This document shows, piece after piece, positions 38,068-44,901 of a DNA stretch of 63,610 nucleotides. The stretch is from a virus, in the IMG/VR virus record IMGVR_UViG_3300009155_000004, positions 1 to 63,610 of that record; one strand, given 5' to 3'. Position 1 is the first letter of the stretch. Each line of letters starts with the position of its first letter. The position numbers and the translations under genes were made by a program. A model generated the notes under the pieces. That model worked only from the letters and a program-made list of their open reading frames with translations, searched no databases and was not told the DNA's origin.

Positions 38068-38470
38068 AACAATCAACAAGCTAATTACTTTAGCACACGA
38101 GAAAGCCAAGAATGGCGGATGGTGGGACGCAGAGCGTAACGTACCAGAATTATTAATGCTGATTGTCAGCGAGTTATCTGAAGGGCTCGAAGCTCTACGC
38201 AAAGATCATTATGCAGACAAGAAAGTTGTGACTGACCTTTACAATGACCTTATTGTGAACTCACATGACGAAGAGTTTATCTTAAACGAGTCTGACTGGA
38301 AGACATCATTTGAGAAGAGCGTTAAGAATTCATTTGAAGATGAAATGGCCGACGTTGCTATCAGATTATTTGATTTGTGTGGCGGTCTTAACGTAGATCT
38401 TGAGAAGCACATCGACCTTAAAATGAAGTACAACTCTATGCGTGGATACAAACACGGTAAAAAATTCTAA
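38054..38470 (+). CDS. MazG-like dNTP pyrophosphohydrolase (138 aa)
   Basis: Helical four-bundle with the metal-binding motif ELLMLIVSELSEGLEALRKD (E-x-x-x-E) and, later, SFEDEMADVAIRLFDLCGGL (E-x-x-D). These are the hallmarks of all-alpha NTP pyrophosphohydrolases. Overlaps the nuclease gene by 14 bases; precedes the ribonucleotide reductase, so the pair tunes nucleotide pools. Confidence 0.85.
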   Translation: MEQNKTINKLITLAHEKAKNGGWWDAERNVPELLMLIVSELSEGLEALRKDHYADKKVVTDLYNDLIVNSHDEEFILNESDWKTSFEKSVKNSFEDEMADVAIRLFDLCGGLNVDLEKHIDLKMKYNSMRGYKHGKKF

Positions 38471-38471
38471 G

Positions 38472-40328
38472 ATGAGAAAAGAAAACGAAATCCTATCGGA
38501 CATTATTGTATGGAGCAAGTATGCTAAATACATTGACAGTAAACAAAGACGTGAGACTTGGGAAGAATTAGTAACACGCAACAAGACAATGCACATGAAC
38601 AAGTTCCCTCATATGCACGCAACAATTGATGCAGCGTATGAATATGTGTATGACAAGAAAGTTTTACCTTCTATGCGATCTCTACAATTTGGTGGCAAAG
38701 CAATCGAGGTAAACCCAGTAAGATTGTTCAATTGCAGCTTCTTGCCTATTGATCATTACAAAGCATTCAGCGAGACAATGTTCTTGTTGCTGTCTGGCAC
38801 AGGTGTGGGTTACTCAGTACAACAGCACAATATCAGTCAATTGCCAGCAATCAAGAAAGCAGAGAAGACAAAGAAGTATTTAATCTCTGACAACATTGAA
38901 GGATGGGCTGACTCAATTAAGTTATTGATAAAGAGTTACTTAGGCTTAAACAATTGGAAGCCAAAGTTTGACTACAGAGCAATCAGGGCAAAAGGCGAAA
39001 GACTAATCACATCTGGTGGCGTTGCTCCGGGACCTGAGCCATTGAAGATTTGCTTGACACACATTGAAGCGATACTTGACAGAAAGAAAGAAGGTGAGCA
39101 GTTGTCATCAATTGATTGTCATGATATCCTTTGCCATATCGCGGACGCAGTATTGAGCGGTGGTATCAGACGTTCTGCAATGATTTCATTGTTTGACGTT
39201 GACGATCAAGCCATGCTTACTTCTAAGTTTGGTGAGTGGTATGAGTTAAACCCACAGCGTGGAAGAGCAAACAATAGTGCAGTAATTGATCGTTCTACGA
39301 TTACTAAGGATGAATTTCTTAGCCTTTGGAAGAAAGTTGAGTTAAGCAATAGCGGTGAGCCAGGATTGTATTTCACTAATAATGTGAACCTTGGAACTAA
39401 TCCATGTTGTGAAATTAGTCTTAACCCATTTCAGTTTTGTAACTTGGTTGAGATTAACGCATCTGACATTGAGACGCAGAAAGAATTAGAGTTGAGAACT
39501 TGGGCCGGTGCTGTGATTGGAACATTGCAGGCATCATACACAGACTTTCATTACTTGCGTTCTGATTGGAAGAAAACAACTGAGAGAGAGGCATTGCTTG
39601 GTATTGGAATGACCGGTATCGCAAGTGGGGCCGTACATAATTTAAATCTTGATGATGCTGCTAAAGTTGGTATAGATACAAACATTGAGGTTGCTGAGAG
39701 AATTGGTATTTATCCTGCTGCAAGAGTAACGTGTGTTAAGCCATCTGGCACAACATCACTTGTCCTTGGAACATCATCAGGTATCCATGCATGGCATGAC
39801 CAATATTATATCAGACGTATCCGTGTTGGCAAGAATGAGGCATTGTACACATACTTGTCAATTAGGCACCCAGAACTTCTTGAGGACGATATCTTTAACC
39901 CAACTGGGCAAGCGGTCATTTCTATCCCACAAATGGCTCCAGAAGGCGCTATTACAAGAAATTCAGAGAACGCTATTGACTTCTTAAATAGAATCAAAAA
40001 CTTCCACGAGAGATGGATACAGCCGGGGCATATCTATGGTGACAACACGCACAACGTGAGCGCAACCGTGACAATGAACAAAGAAGAGTGGCCTTCAGTT
40101 GGAGAATGGATCTGGGAGAACAAGAATAGTTTCAATGGCCTATCATTCATGCCTGAGGACTTGGGAAGTTATTTCCAAACACCATTTGAAACAATTGATA
40201 AAGAGACATATGAGAAACTTATGTTAAATTTGCACGAGATTGACGTAACTCAAATCATTGAGATGTCTGACAATACAAGCTTAATGGACCAGGCCGCTTG
40301 TGCCGGGAACAATTGCGAGATTAAATAA
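38472..40328 (+). CDS. nrdJ: Adenosylcobalamin-dependent (class II) ribonucleotide reductase (618 aa)
   Basis: Makes deoxynucleotides. LFNCSFLPID (about residue 86) gives one active Cys, LGTNPCCEISLNPFQFCN (about 309) carries the thiyl-radical Cys, catalytic Glu and the second redox Cys, VKPSGTTSLVLGTSSGIHAW (about 422) binds substrate phosphate, and the C-terminal AACAGNNCEIK holds the regenerating Cys pair. The layout is that of the monomeric Lactobacillus-type enzyme. It is shorter than that enzyme (about 740), so part of the effector or cobalamin region may be reduced. The ATG at 38472 (MRKENEILSD) is preferred over 38442, which lies in the previous gene. No small subunit or activase gene accompanies it, as expected for class II. 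Confidence 0.88.
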   Translation: MRKENEILSDIIVWSKYAKYIDSKQRRETWEELVTRNKTMHMNKFPHMHATIDAAYEYVYDKKVLPSMRSLQFGGKAIEVNPVRLFNCSFLPIDHYKAFSETMFLLLSGTGVGYSVQQHNISQLPAIKKAEKTKKYLISDNIEGWADSIKLLIKSYLGLNNWKPKFDYRAIRAKGERLITSGGVAPGPEPLKICLTHIEAILDRKKEGEQLSSIDCHDILCHIADAVLSGGIRRSAMISLFDVDDQAMLTSKFGEWYELNPQRGRANNSAVIDRSTITKDEFLSLWKKVELSNSGEPGLYFTNNVNLGTNPCCEISLNPFQFCNLVEINASDIETQKELELRTWAGAVIGTLQASYTDFHYLRSDWKKTTEREALLGIGMTGIASGAVHNLNLDDAAKVGIDTNIEVAERIGIYPAARVTCVKPSGTTSLVLGTSSGIHAWHDQYYIRRIRVGKNEALYTYLSIRHPELLEDDIFNPTGQAVISIPQMAPEGAITRNSENAIDFLNRIKNFHERWIQPGHIYGDNTHNVSATVTMNKEEWPSVGEWIWENKNSFNGLSFMPEDLGSYFQTPFETIDKETYEKLMLNLHEIDVTQIIEMSDNTSLMDQAACAGNNCEIK

Positions 40329-40329
40329 T

Positions 40330-40779
40330 ATGAGAAAAAAAGAAACAACAAAAGCTCCCAAGGTAGAAGAATCTGCCTTGGTTGAGGAAACAACCATTGA
40401 AAAACTATTAGAAGAAATTATCACAGAAGAATCTCCTGATGTAGAAGAAACAATTGCAGAGGAATCTGCCTTGGTTGAGGAAACAACTATTGAACAAGTA
40501 GTAGTAGAAGAATTTGAGGGTGCTATTGAGGGTGCTATTGAGGGTGCTATCTACGTTCCTACATTGTCAAACATTCAAAAGCAATGTGGTTTAACAGTAG
40601 AAAACTTTTTATCTATGGAATACTCTCCTTCAGTTGAATTGAAGCTTATGTTTGCAGACATCATGGAGACAATGCACAACTACCATATGTCATGCGAAAG
40701 TAAAAATCAAGCAAGATATAACGATATTATGAATCATATCTTGACTTCTTGCGAATTAGTTAATACCTTTGTAAGGTAA
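40330..40779 (+). CDS. Acidic protein with internal repeats (149 aa)
   Basis: ATG at 40330, 2 bases after the reductase stop. The first 80 residues are acidic repeats: EESALVEETTIE occurs twice and EGAI three times in a row. The C-terminal half is helical (LSNIQKQCGLTVENFLSMEY, LMFADIMETMHNYHMSCESK). The repeated DNA (for example GAGGGTGCTATT three times near 40516-40550) suggests recent slippage expansion. Function unknown. Confidence 0.6.
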   Translation: MRKKETTKAPKVEESALVEETTIEKLLEEIITEESPDVEETIAEESALVEETTIEQVVVEEFEGAIEGAIEGAIYVPTLSNIQKQCGLTVENFLSMEYSPSVELKLMFADIMETMHNYHMSCESKNQARYNDIMNHILTSCELVNTFVR

Positions 40780-40977
40780 ATGTTAGAATTCAAAAAGCCA
40801 GTACCAGTAGTCGTAGAAGGAGACAAAGATGGATACGCATTGTATGCCAGCAACTCAGGAATGCTTGAGAATGATGTGTGGTGTGTAGTTCTTTGTGATG
40901 GTGGATATGTAAGACACTACAACACCGATCAAATCCGGATATACTTCAATGCTACTTTTGATATAACAAAAAAGTAA
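40780..40977 (+). CDS. Small beta-rich protein (65 aa)
   Basis: Frame MLEFKKPVPVVVEGDKDGYA, then WCVVLCDGGYVRHYNTDQIR. It starts exactly after the previous stop. The strand pattern fits a small SH3-like barrel. No family recognised. Confidence 0.5.
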   Translation: MLEFKKPVPVVVEGDKDGYALYASNSGMLENDVWCVVLCDGGYVRHYNTDQIRIYFNATFDITKK

Positions 40978-41099
40978 TTAGCCCCGTTGATCAGGGGATC
41001 GTAAAATACAGCAAGCCTCTTGACAATGCTCAACGCAGCTGTTCTCATCGTATAGGAGATAGGGTTAGCCTTCCCGACATCGTTCAAAAAGGCAAACAT

Positions 41100-41186
41100 A
41101 GTCAGGTGGCGAAAATAGGAAGACGCTACTCACTATTGAATGTGAGTGATGTAACAACAATACAGGTTCGAGTCCTGTCCTGACTA
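41100..41186 (+). tRNA. Class II tRNA-like gene 1, Leu/Ser type, aberrant anticodon loop
   Basis: Perfect 7-bp acceptor AGTCAGG/CCTGACT (41100-41106, 41179-41185), D-arm GCG-AAAATAGGAAGA-CGC as in tRNA-Leu, anticodon stem CTCAC/GTGAG with an 8-base loop TATTGAAT, a variable region of about 15 bases and a standard T-arm ACAGG-TTCGAGT-CCTGT. Discriminator A is followed by CAC, so CCA is not encoded. If T136 is base 33, the anticodon would be TGA (Ser), but the D-arm looks Leu-like; identity is open. Confidence 0.6.
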
Positions 41187-41325
41187 CACCGGTAATGGGA
41201 AGGAAGCCCACGTTAAACTAAACCATTCTTGGCTGTCGAGCCAGGCGATTCGGTGTACCTAGATGTAAAATTGGTGCTATTGGTCTCTGAAGAACAGGGA
41301 ACACGGTTAACTGCAAGATAAGTTA

Positions 41326-41366
41326 TGACAACGGGGAAAGACCCGTACATCGGAGAGTGGCGGAAG
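41326..41366 (+). repeat. Leader unit copy A
   Basis: Forty bases starting TGACAACGGGGAAAGACCCG, containing the hairpin ACGGG-GAAAGA-CCCGT and running into the 5' end of tRNA-like gene 2. Copy B at 41591-41630 differs at about four positions. Confidence 0.7.
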
Positions 41367-41476
41367 GTTAGGGATGTCCCTGACGTGTTAGACGCTGCTA
41401 GCTAAATATAGCAATTTGGGATTAGCTCTCTAACCATAGAGTGCCCAAAATACAGGTTAGAGTCCTGTCTCTCTGG
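41351..41476 (+). tRNA. tRNA-like gene 2 with expanded D-loop and variable arm
   Basis: Acceptor CGGAGAG/CTCTCTG (7 bp, one G-T) and T-arm ACAGG-TTAGAGT-CCTGT are standard. The D-stem GCG/CGC (41360-41362, 41393-41395) holds a 30-base loop with an extra small hairpin GGGA/TCCC. Stem TGCTA/TAGCA has an 8-base loop GCTAAATA (TAA, a Leu anticodon, is inside). A long variable arm TTTGGG/CCCAAA (41415-41420, 41444-41449) contains an inner hairpin. Total 126 bases, far above a normal 85-90. Confidence 0.45.
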
Positions 41477-41485
41477 CCGTACCAG

Positions 41486-41532
41486 ATGCAACAATAAGAA
41501 TGACGGACGTGTTGCATAAGATGGTTGTCCGT
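41486..41532 (+). ncRNA. H-type pseudoknot between tRNA-like genes 2 and 3
   Basis: Stem 1 ATGCAAC (41486-41492) with GTTGCAT (41511-41517); stem 2 ACGGAC (41503-41508), inside loop 1, with GTCCGT (41527-41532). Both are perfect. It may belong to a larger RNA that includes the neighbouring tRNA-like parts. Confidence 0.6.
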
Positions 41533-41590
41533 ACCTATGTGCTACGGGTCGAACTGGGTTAAACAATAACTCGAGGAAGCATAAAAATCG

Positions 41591-41630
41591 TGACAACGGG
41601 GAAAGACCCGTGTATCAGAGAGTGGCGAAA
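41591..41630 (+). repeat. Leader unit copy B
   Basis: Second copy of the unit at 41326-41366, again ending in GAGAGTGGCG at the start of a tRNA-like gene. The paired 3' ends (ACAGGTT-GA-TCCTGTCTCTCTGG) are also shared, so genes 2 and 3 are an old duplication with diverged middles. Confidence 0.7.
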
Positions 41631-41713
41631 CCGAGCAGACGCATCAACACAATAAGTGAGGAATAGGCTATACGTTGACCCTATTCGTACAGGTTCGAAT
41701 CCTGTCTCTCTGG
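41616..41713 (+). tRNA. Class II tRNA-like gene 3
   Basis: Perfect acceptor CAGAGAG/CTCTCTG, Leu-type D-arm GCG-AAACCGAGCAGA-CGC, strong variable arm GAATAGG/CCTATTC (41661-41667, 41680-41686) and T-arm ACAGG-TTCGAAT-CCTGT. The anticodon arm is poor: the expected stem TCAAC/GTGAG has mismatches, while TCAAC also pairs perfectly with GTTGA at 41674-41678. Loop ACAATAA gives no clear anticodon. CCA is not encoded. Confidence 0.5.
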
Positions 41714-41723
41714 CAAATAACAA

Positions 41724-41741
41724 AGGGACATCAATGTCCCT
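41724..41741 (+). other. Hairpin after the tRNA-like block
   Basis: AGGGACA-TCAA-TGTCCCT, a perfect 7-bp stem without a T-run. Probably marks the 3' end or a processing boundary of the RNA block. Confidence 0.5.
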
Positions 41742-41781
41742 CTGTAACCATAATATCAGTTTAAACCTGACAAATGAACTA

Positions 41782-41892
41782 TGAAAAGAGAATTATTAAA
41801 TAGGGATGGGTCTCCGATGAGGAAATATCATTCTCCACTAATAGAAGAATTACTTAACGAACAAAAAGAAAATATATGCAAGCTCAATTAAC
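41782..41892 (+). CDS. Small basic protein (36 aa)
   Basis: Frame MKRELLNRDGSPMRKYHSPL with a helical C-terminal part. Overlaps the next gene by 17 bases. Weak evidence besides placement and start context. Confidence 0.4.
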
Positions 41893-42100
41893 TTTCAATC
41901 TTCCAGAGGACCAAATAGATTTTGAAGATGCTGTCAATGGACAGAGATGGTCTATCGCAATGTGGGAACTAGACCAATGGCTTCGGTCTCAGACTAAACA
42001 TCCGCCAGAAGGAATGTCAGATGACACATGGAAAGCACTAGATGATACTAGAGAAAAACTATATGAGATACTAAATGAGAACGCACTTAAAATTAGATAG
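41876..42100 (+). CDS. Phage-conserved small protein (74 aa)
   Basis: Frame MQAQLTFNLPEDQIDFEDAV, then AMWELDQWLRSQTKHPPEGM and a C-terminal helix. 'FNLPEDQxxFExAVNGxxWxxxxWxLDQWLR' is a layout I recall from many unrelated phages, usually in early regions. The function of this group is unknown to me. Confidence 0.7.
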   Translation: MQAQLTFNLPEDQIDFEDAVNGQRWSIAMWELDQWLRSQTKHPPEGMSDDTWKALDDTREKLYEILNENALKIR

Positions 42101-42216
42101 TAAACCTATAGATTTATGTTTGATTTGTTTTTGTAAACTCTTAAGTTAAATTTTTGTGATAATGTCACAATAAAACGCACAAATAAGAACGAATTCGCAT
42201 ATTAAAAACAAAATAA

Positions 42217-42915
42217 ATGAAAAACACATACAAAAACTACATTTATGGTCTTAGGGACCCAAGGAACGACACATATAGATATATAGGAAAAACATCTATT
42301 GGGGACGATAGACCATTAGTTCATCTTAAAGAATCACACAATAGCAGTGTAAATGAATGGATATCTGAATTAAACAAACAAGGGCTTGAGCCATTTGTAG
42401 ACATAATAGAAAAAGTTGATGACATAAATGATTTGTCAGACAGAGAAAGATTTTATATAACATATTATTCTAACACCCAAGGTATGCTTTTAAATGGAAA
42501 CAGAGATGAATATAATTCAATAAATTCTCCATCAACAGCAACAAAAGAGCAGATAAATACAACATATTTATGTATGTTAAATATGGGAGAAGTGTATAAA
42601 ATATTAAAAATAAGCACAAACTTCACAGATGGGTTGCTTGGGTATATGTTTGGTGTTAGCAGAAAAACTATATCTAATTTAAAAAAATCAAACACAGAAA
42701 CAATGTTTTTAACATATTTGAAATTGATTTTTTTTGCTAATATTGGAATTGATGGATTTTATGATTTTTATTATTCAAAGTCAAATGAATTCAAAGGGGA
42801 TTACCCAGATACTAAAAATGATTTTATAAATAGGTGTTTAATGGATTATGATTTTTGCAAGTATTGGTTTAATAAATGCTTTAAAGAAAAAAGTTTATTA
42901 AATAAAACGAAATAA
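42217..42915 (+). CDS. GIY-YIG-type endonuclease (232 aa)
   Basis: N-terminal catalytic layout with IYGLRDPRNDTYRYIGKTSI (variant of GIY...YIG), then LSDRERFYITYYSNTQG and a conserved Asn (GNRD). The C-terminal half has a helix-turn-helix (FGVSRKTISNLKKSNTE). Likely a free-standing homing endonuclease. Codons are more AT-rich than the neighbours and 116 non-coding bases precede it, both signs of a mobile gene. Confidence 0.8.
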   Translation: MKNTYKNYIYGLRDPRNDTYRYIGKTSIGDDRPLVHLKESHNSSVNEWISELNKQGLEPFVDIIEKVDDINDLSDRERFYITYYSNTQGMLLNGNRDEYNSINSPSTATKEQINTTYLCMLNMGEVYKILKISTNFTDGLLGYMFGVSRKTISNLKKSNTETMFLTYLKLIFFANIGIDGFYDFYYSKSNEFKGDYPDTKNDFINRCLMDYDFCKYWFNKCFKEKSLLNKTK

Positions 42916-43031
42916 ATCATATTATATAATGATGTATAAATCATACCTTAATGACAAGTTATGGCAATAATGCATGAATTTTACCACATAAGGCATGCAC
43001 CTTATATTGAGGTATTATAAGTCAGTAAGCT

Positions 43032-43063
43032 AATATCGCGGATCGCGATTCGCGATATTTTTC
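43032..43063 (+). terminator. Intrinsic terminator after the GIY-YIG gene
   Basis: Perfect 9-bp stem AATATCGCG (43032-43040) with CGCGATATT (43051-43059), 10-base loop, then TTT. The loop itself is palindromic (ATCGCGAT), so alternative stems exist. The surrounding 238 bases (42916-43153) hold no gene. Confidence 0.7.
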
Positions 43064-43138
43064 CATAAAGAGTAATATATTAAACAATAAGTCGGATTTT
43101 AGTCGACTAAGAGCAATATATTCAACATTTTTTTCCAT

Positions 43139-43146
43139 TATCTTTG
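43139..43146 (+). promoter_or_regulatory. -7 box (TATCTTTG) for the 113-aa gene
   Basis: Perfect TAnnTTTG, 7 bases before the ATG at 43154. Confidence 0.65.
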
Positions 43147-43153
43147 TAGTATT

Positions 43154-43495
43154 ATGACACCTAATAAATTTATCGGAACATTGTTCCAGTCTCGTGACGC
43201 AATGCATCTTGCACATTTAGACACTAATTCATTTGCCCAGCATATGGCACTTGGTGAATACTACGATGGTATTCTTGAGTTTACAGATTCGTTCACAGAA
43301 AAATACTTTGGAGCCAATGGTAGAATTCCTATTGACATTCCGGCATCTAAAAAGGAAGAGCCAAGAGAACACCTTAAAGGTATTGGCAAAATGATTGAAG
43401 CTGAGATGAATAACTACTCTCCTGATCTTCAGAACATCTTGCAAGATATGTTAGGATTAGTTAATGAGACATTATATAAGCTCACGCTTATGTAA
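43154..43495 (+). CDS. DUF5856-like, possibly Dps/ferritin-like helical protein (113 aa)
   Basis: Motifs FQSRDAMHLAHLDTNSFAQH and MALGEYYDGILEFTDSFTEK fit a helical-bundle phage protein (DUF5856) whose first helices resemble Dps (His/Asp placed as in ferroxidase-like pairs). It has its own promoter behind a terminator and so is a separate unit. Whether it binds iron is unknown. Confidence 0.65.
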   Translation: MTPNKFIGTLFQSRDAMHLAHLDTNSFAQHMALGEYYDGILEFTDSFTEKYFGANGRIPIDIPASKKEEPREHLKGIGKMIEAEMNNYSPDLQNILQDMLGLVNETLYKLTLM

Positions 43496-43535
43496 TTGTT
43501 GATAACTATCCAAGCGAATTATTAATAAATAGTTA

Positions 43536-43543
43536 TAACTTTG
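43536..43543 (+). promoter_or_regulatory. -7 box (TAACTTTG) starting the 43.5-kb leader
   Basis: Perfect TAnnTTTG, 41 bases after the preceding stop codon and 85 bases before the next ATG, giving the longest leader in the window. Confidence 0.55.
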
Positions 43544-43545
43544 TG

Positions 43546-43576
43546 AATATACTTGTGTTGGTTCATAGTGTATATT
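43546..43576 (+). promoter_or_regulatory. First leader hairpin
   Basis: AATATAC (43546-43552) pairs with GTATATT (43570-43576) around a 17-base loop and is followed by TTTTA. It may alternate with or precede the terminator hairpin. Confidence 0.45.
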
Positions 43577-43592
43577 TTTAGGGTTACTTAAT

Positions 43593-43622
43593 GGGGCCAA
43601 GAAATTGGTCCCTTATTTTTTT
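43593..43622 (+). terminator. Terminator or attenuator just before the 57-aa gene
   Basis: GGGGCCAA (43593-43600), GAAA tetraloop, TTGGTCCC (43605-43612), then TTATTTTTTT. It lies 7 bases before the ATG at 43629, so the promoter at 43536 would make a small RNA of about 75 bases unless read-through occurs. Confidence 0.8.
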
Positions 43623-43628
43623 AAACAA

Positions 43629-43802
43629 ATGGGACAAATCGAATACGTTAATCAGGAAATAAATAATTTGCACAGTTTATTAACTGACTTATATGAGTCC
43701 ATGATGGACAATGAATACAATGAAACAGTTACAATCTGTAACCAGTTGATTGATCAATTGAAAGAAATCAAATTAAATTATACTGATGAAACCTTATTAT
43801 GA
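43629..43802 (+). CDS. Small acidic helical protein (57 aa)
   Basis: ATG at 43629 (MGQIEYVNQEINNLHSLLTD), directly after the terminator; codons upstream lie in the hairpin. Helical with coiled-coil spacing. Overlaps the phosphoesterase gene by 17 bases. Confidence 0.55.
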   Translation: MGQIEYVNQEINNLHSLLTDLYESMMDNEYNETVTICNQLIDQLKEIKLNYTDETLL

Positions 43803-44901
43803 AAGAGCCACTGAATTATATAATGAAGGGCTTACAAGTGCGACACAAATCGCAAGGCAAATACTAAAGGAGGGCGTAACTTCCGAGCCATTCGACAGGG
43901 TCAGAAGAAACATCTCTTTTCAAATAATAGAAAAGGATCATCTCTTGTCTAAAGAATGTGAGACACTTGGCATTCCAATTGATAGCGTAAAACATTACTG
44001 GCATAAGGGTAAGCACTTCTCAATTAATGTCGGAAAAAACAAGCCGTTAGACTACAACGATATCAAAGAGTCAATCGTTGAGGAGATGCGCACCTACGCA
44101 CCGCTGTACCCAAACATCCAAAGAATACATGATAGTGAAGGATACCTGCTGGTCATCGACCCGGCTGACGTTCACATCGGAAAGCTTGCAAGCTCATTTG
44201 AGACAGGCGAGGAATACAACAACCAGATTGCTGTTGCCAGAGTAAAAGAAGGTGTTCAGGGCATATTAAATAAGTGTGCAGGGTTTAAGCTTGACAAAAT
44301 ATTATTCATTGGCGGCAACGACATATTACACATTGACACGCCTAAGCGCACAACAACTGCCGGCACATCACAAGACACTGATGGGATGTGGTACGACAAC
44401 TTCTTGATTGCTAAGGCATTATACATTGAGGTACTTGAGATGCTTGTGAGTGTTGCTGACGTGCACTTTACGTTCAACCCGTCTAACCATGACTATACCA
44501 ATGGGTTCTTCTTGGCTGACGTGATACAAAGTTGGTTTAGAAACTGCGACAACATCACATTTGATTGCTCGATAGCTCACCGCAAGTACTATAGATACCA
44601 TAATAATCTTATTGGTACCACGCATGGCGATGGCGCAAAGAATTCTGACCTGCCGTTATTGATGGCTCATGAGGATCCTCAAGGTTGGGCAATTTGTAAG
44701 CATAGATATGTTTACACGCACCACGTACACCATAAGACATCTAAAGACTATATTGGCGTGACTGTAGAGAGTTTACGCTCTCCGTCAGGCACAGACAGTT
44801 GGCACAGCCGTAATGGCTACACAGGAGCCCCCAAGGCTATTGAGGGCTTCCTGCATTGCAAACGTAATGGCCAAATAGCGAGAATCACTCACTTATTTTA
44901 A
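43786..44901 (+). CDS. Metallophosphoesterase with N-terminal helix-turn-helix (371 aa)
   Basis: The N-terminal 55 residues look like a small DNA-binding or resolvase-type helix set (ATELYNEGLTSATQIARQIL). The rest is a calcineurin-like phosphoesterase: VIDPADVHIGKLA (Asp, His), FIGGNDILHIDTP (GGND form of GNHD), FNPSNHDYTNG (Asn-His), LIGTTHGDGAKNSD (His-Gly-Asp) and HVHHKTSKDY (His pair). A two-metal centre is therefore complete. Possible DNA or nucleotide phosphatase/nuclease. Last early gene; overlaps the giant late gene tail to tail by 9 bases. Confidence 0.8.
   Translation: MKPYYERATELYNEGLTSATQIARQILKEGVTSEPFDRVRRNISFQIIEKDHLLSKECETLGIPIDSVKHYWHKGKHFSINVGKNKPLDYNDIKESIVEEMRTYAPLYPNIQRIHDSEGYLLVIDPADVHIGKLASSFETGEEYNNQIAVARVKEGVQGILNKCAGFKLDKILFIGGNDILHIDTPKRTTTAGTSQDTDGMWYDNFLIAKALYIEVLEMLVSVADVHFTFNPSNHDYTNGFFLADVIQSWFRNCDNITFDCSIAHRKYYRYHNNLIGTTHGDGAKNSDLPLLMAHEDPQGWAICKHRYVYTHHVHHKTSKDYIGVTVESLRSPSGTDSWHSRNGYTGAPKAIEGFLHCKRNGQIARITHLF

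Larger units (their letters stand above)
40981..41715 (+). ncRNA. Non-coding RNA block with tRNA-like genes
   Basis: 735 bases without a supportable protein gene but dense in structure: an initial hairpin CCCC/GGGG (about 40982-40997), ACAGC/GCTGT (41008-41044), three tRNA-like genes (separate entries), a pseudoknot (41486-41532) and a twice-used 40-base leader unit. It follows the early metabolic genes in the same orientation and ends with a hairpin at 41724-41741. Confidence 0.7.

Noticed and set aside
41186-41257. Possible further tRNA-like gene (ACACCG/CGGTGT ends, TGGG/CCCA arm)
   Set aside because: Ends pair and a D-arm-like hairpin exists, but the T-arm position and loop (TGTCGA) are wrong and no anticodon stem forms. 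It may be part of the larger RNA block.
41402-41596. Minus-strand frame of 64 codons over the tRNA-like block
   Set aside because: Antisense to structured RNA; no start signal.
42145-42173. Hairpin TTGTGA/TCACAA before the GIY-YIG gene
   Set aside because: Only 6 bp, AT-rich, no T-run; weak as terminator or operator.
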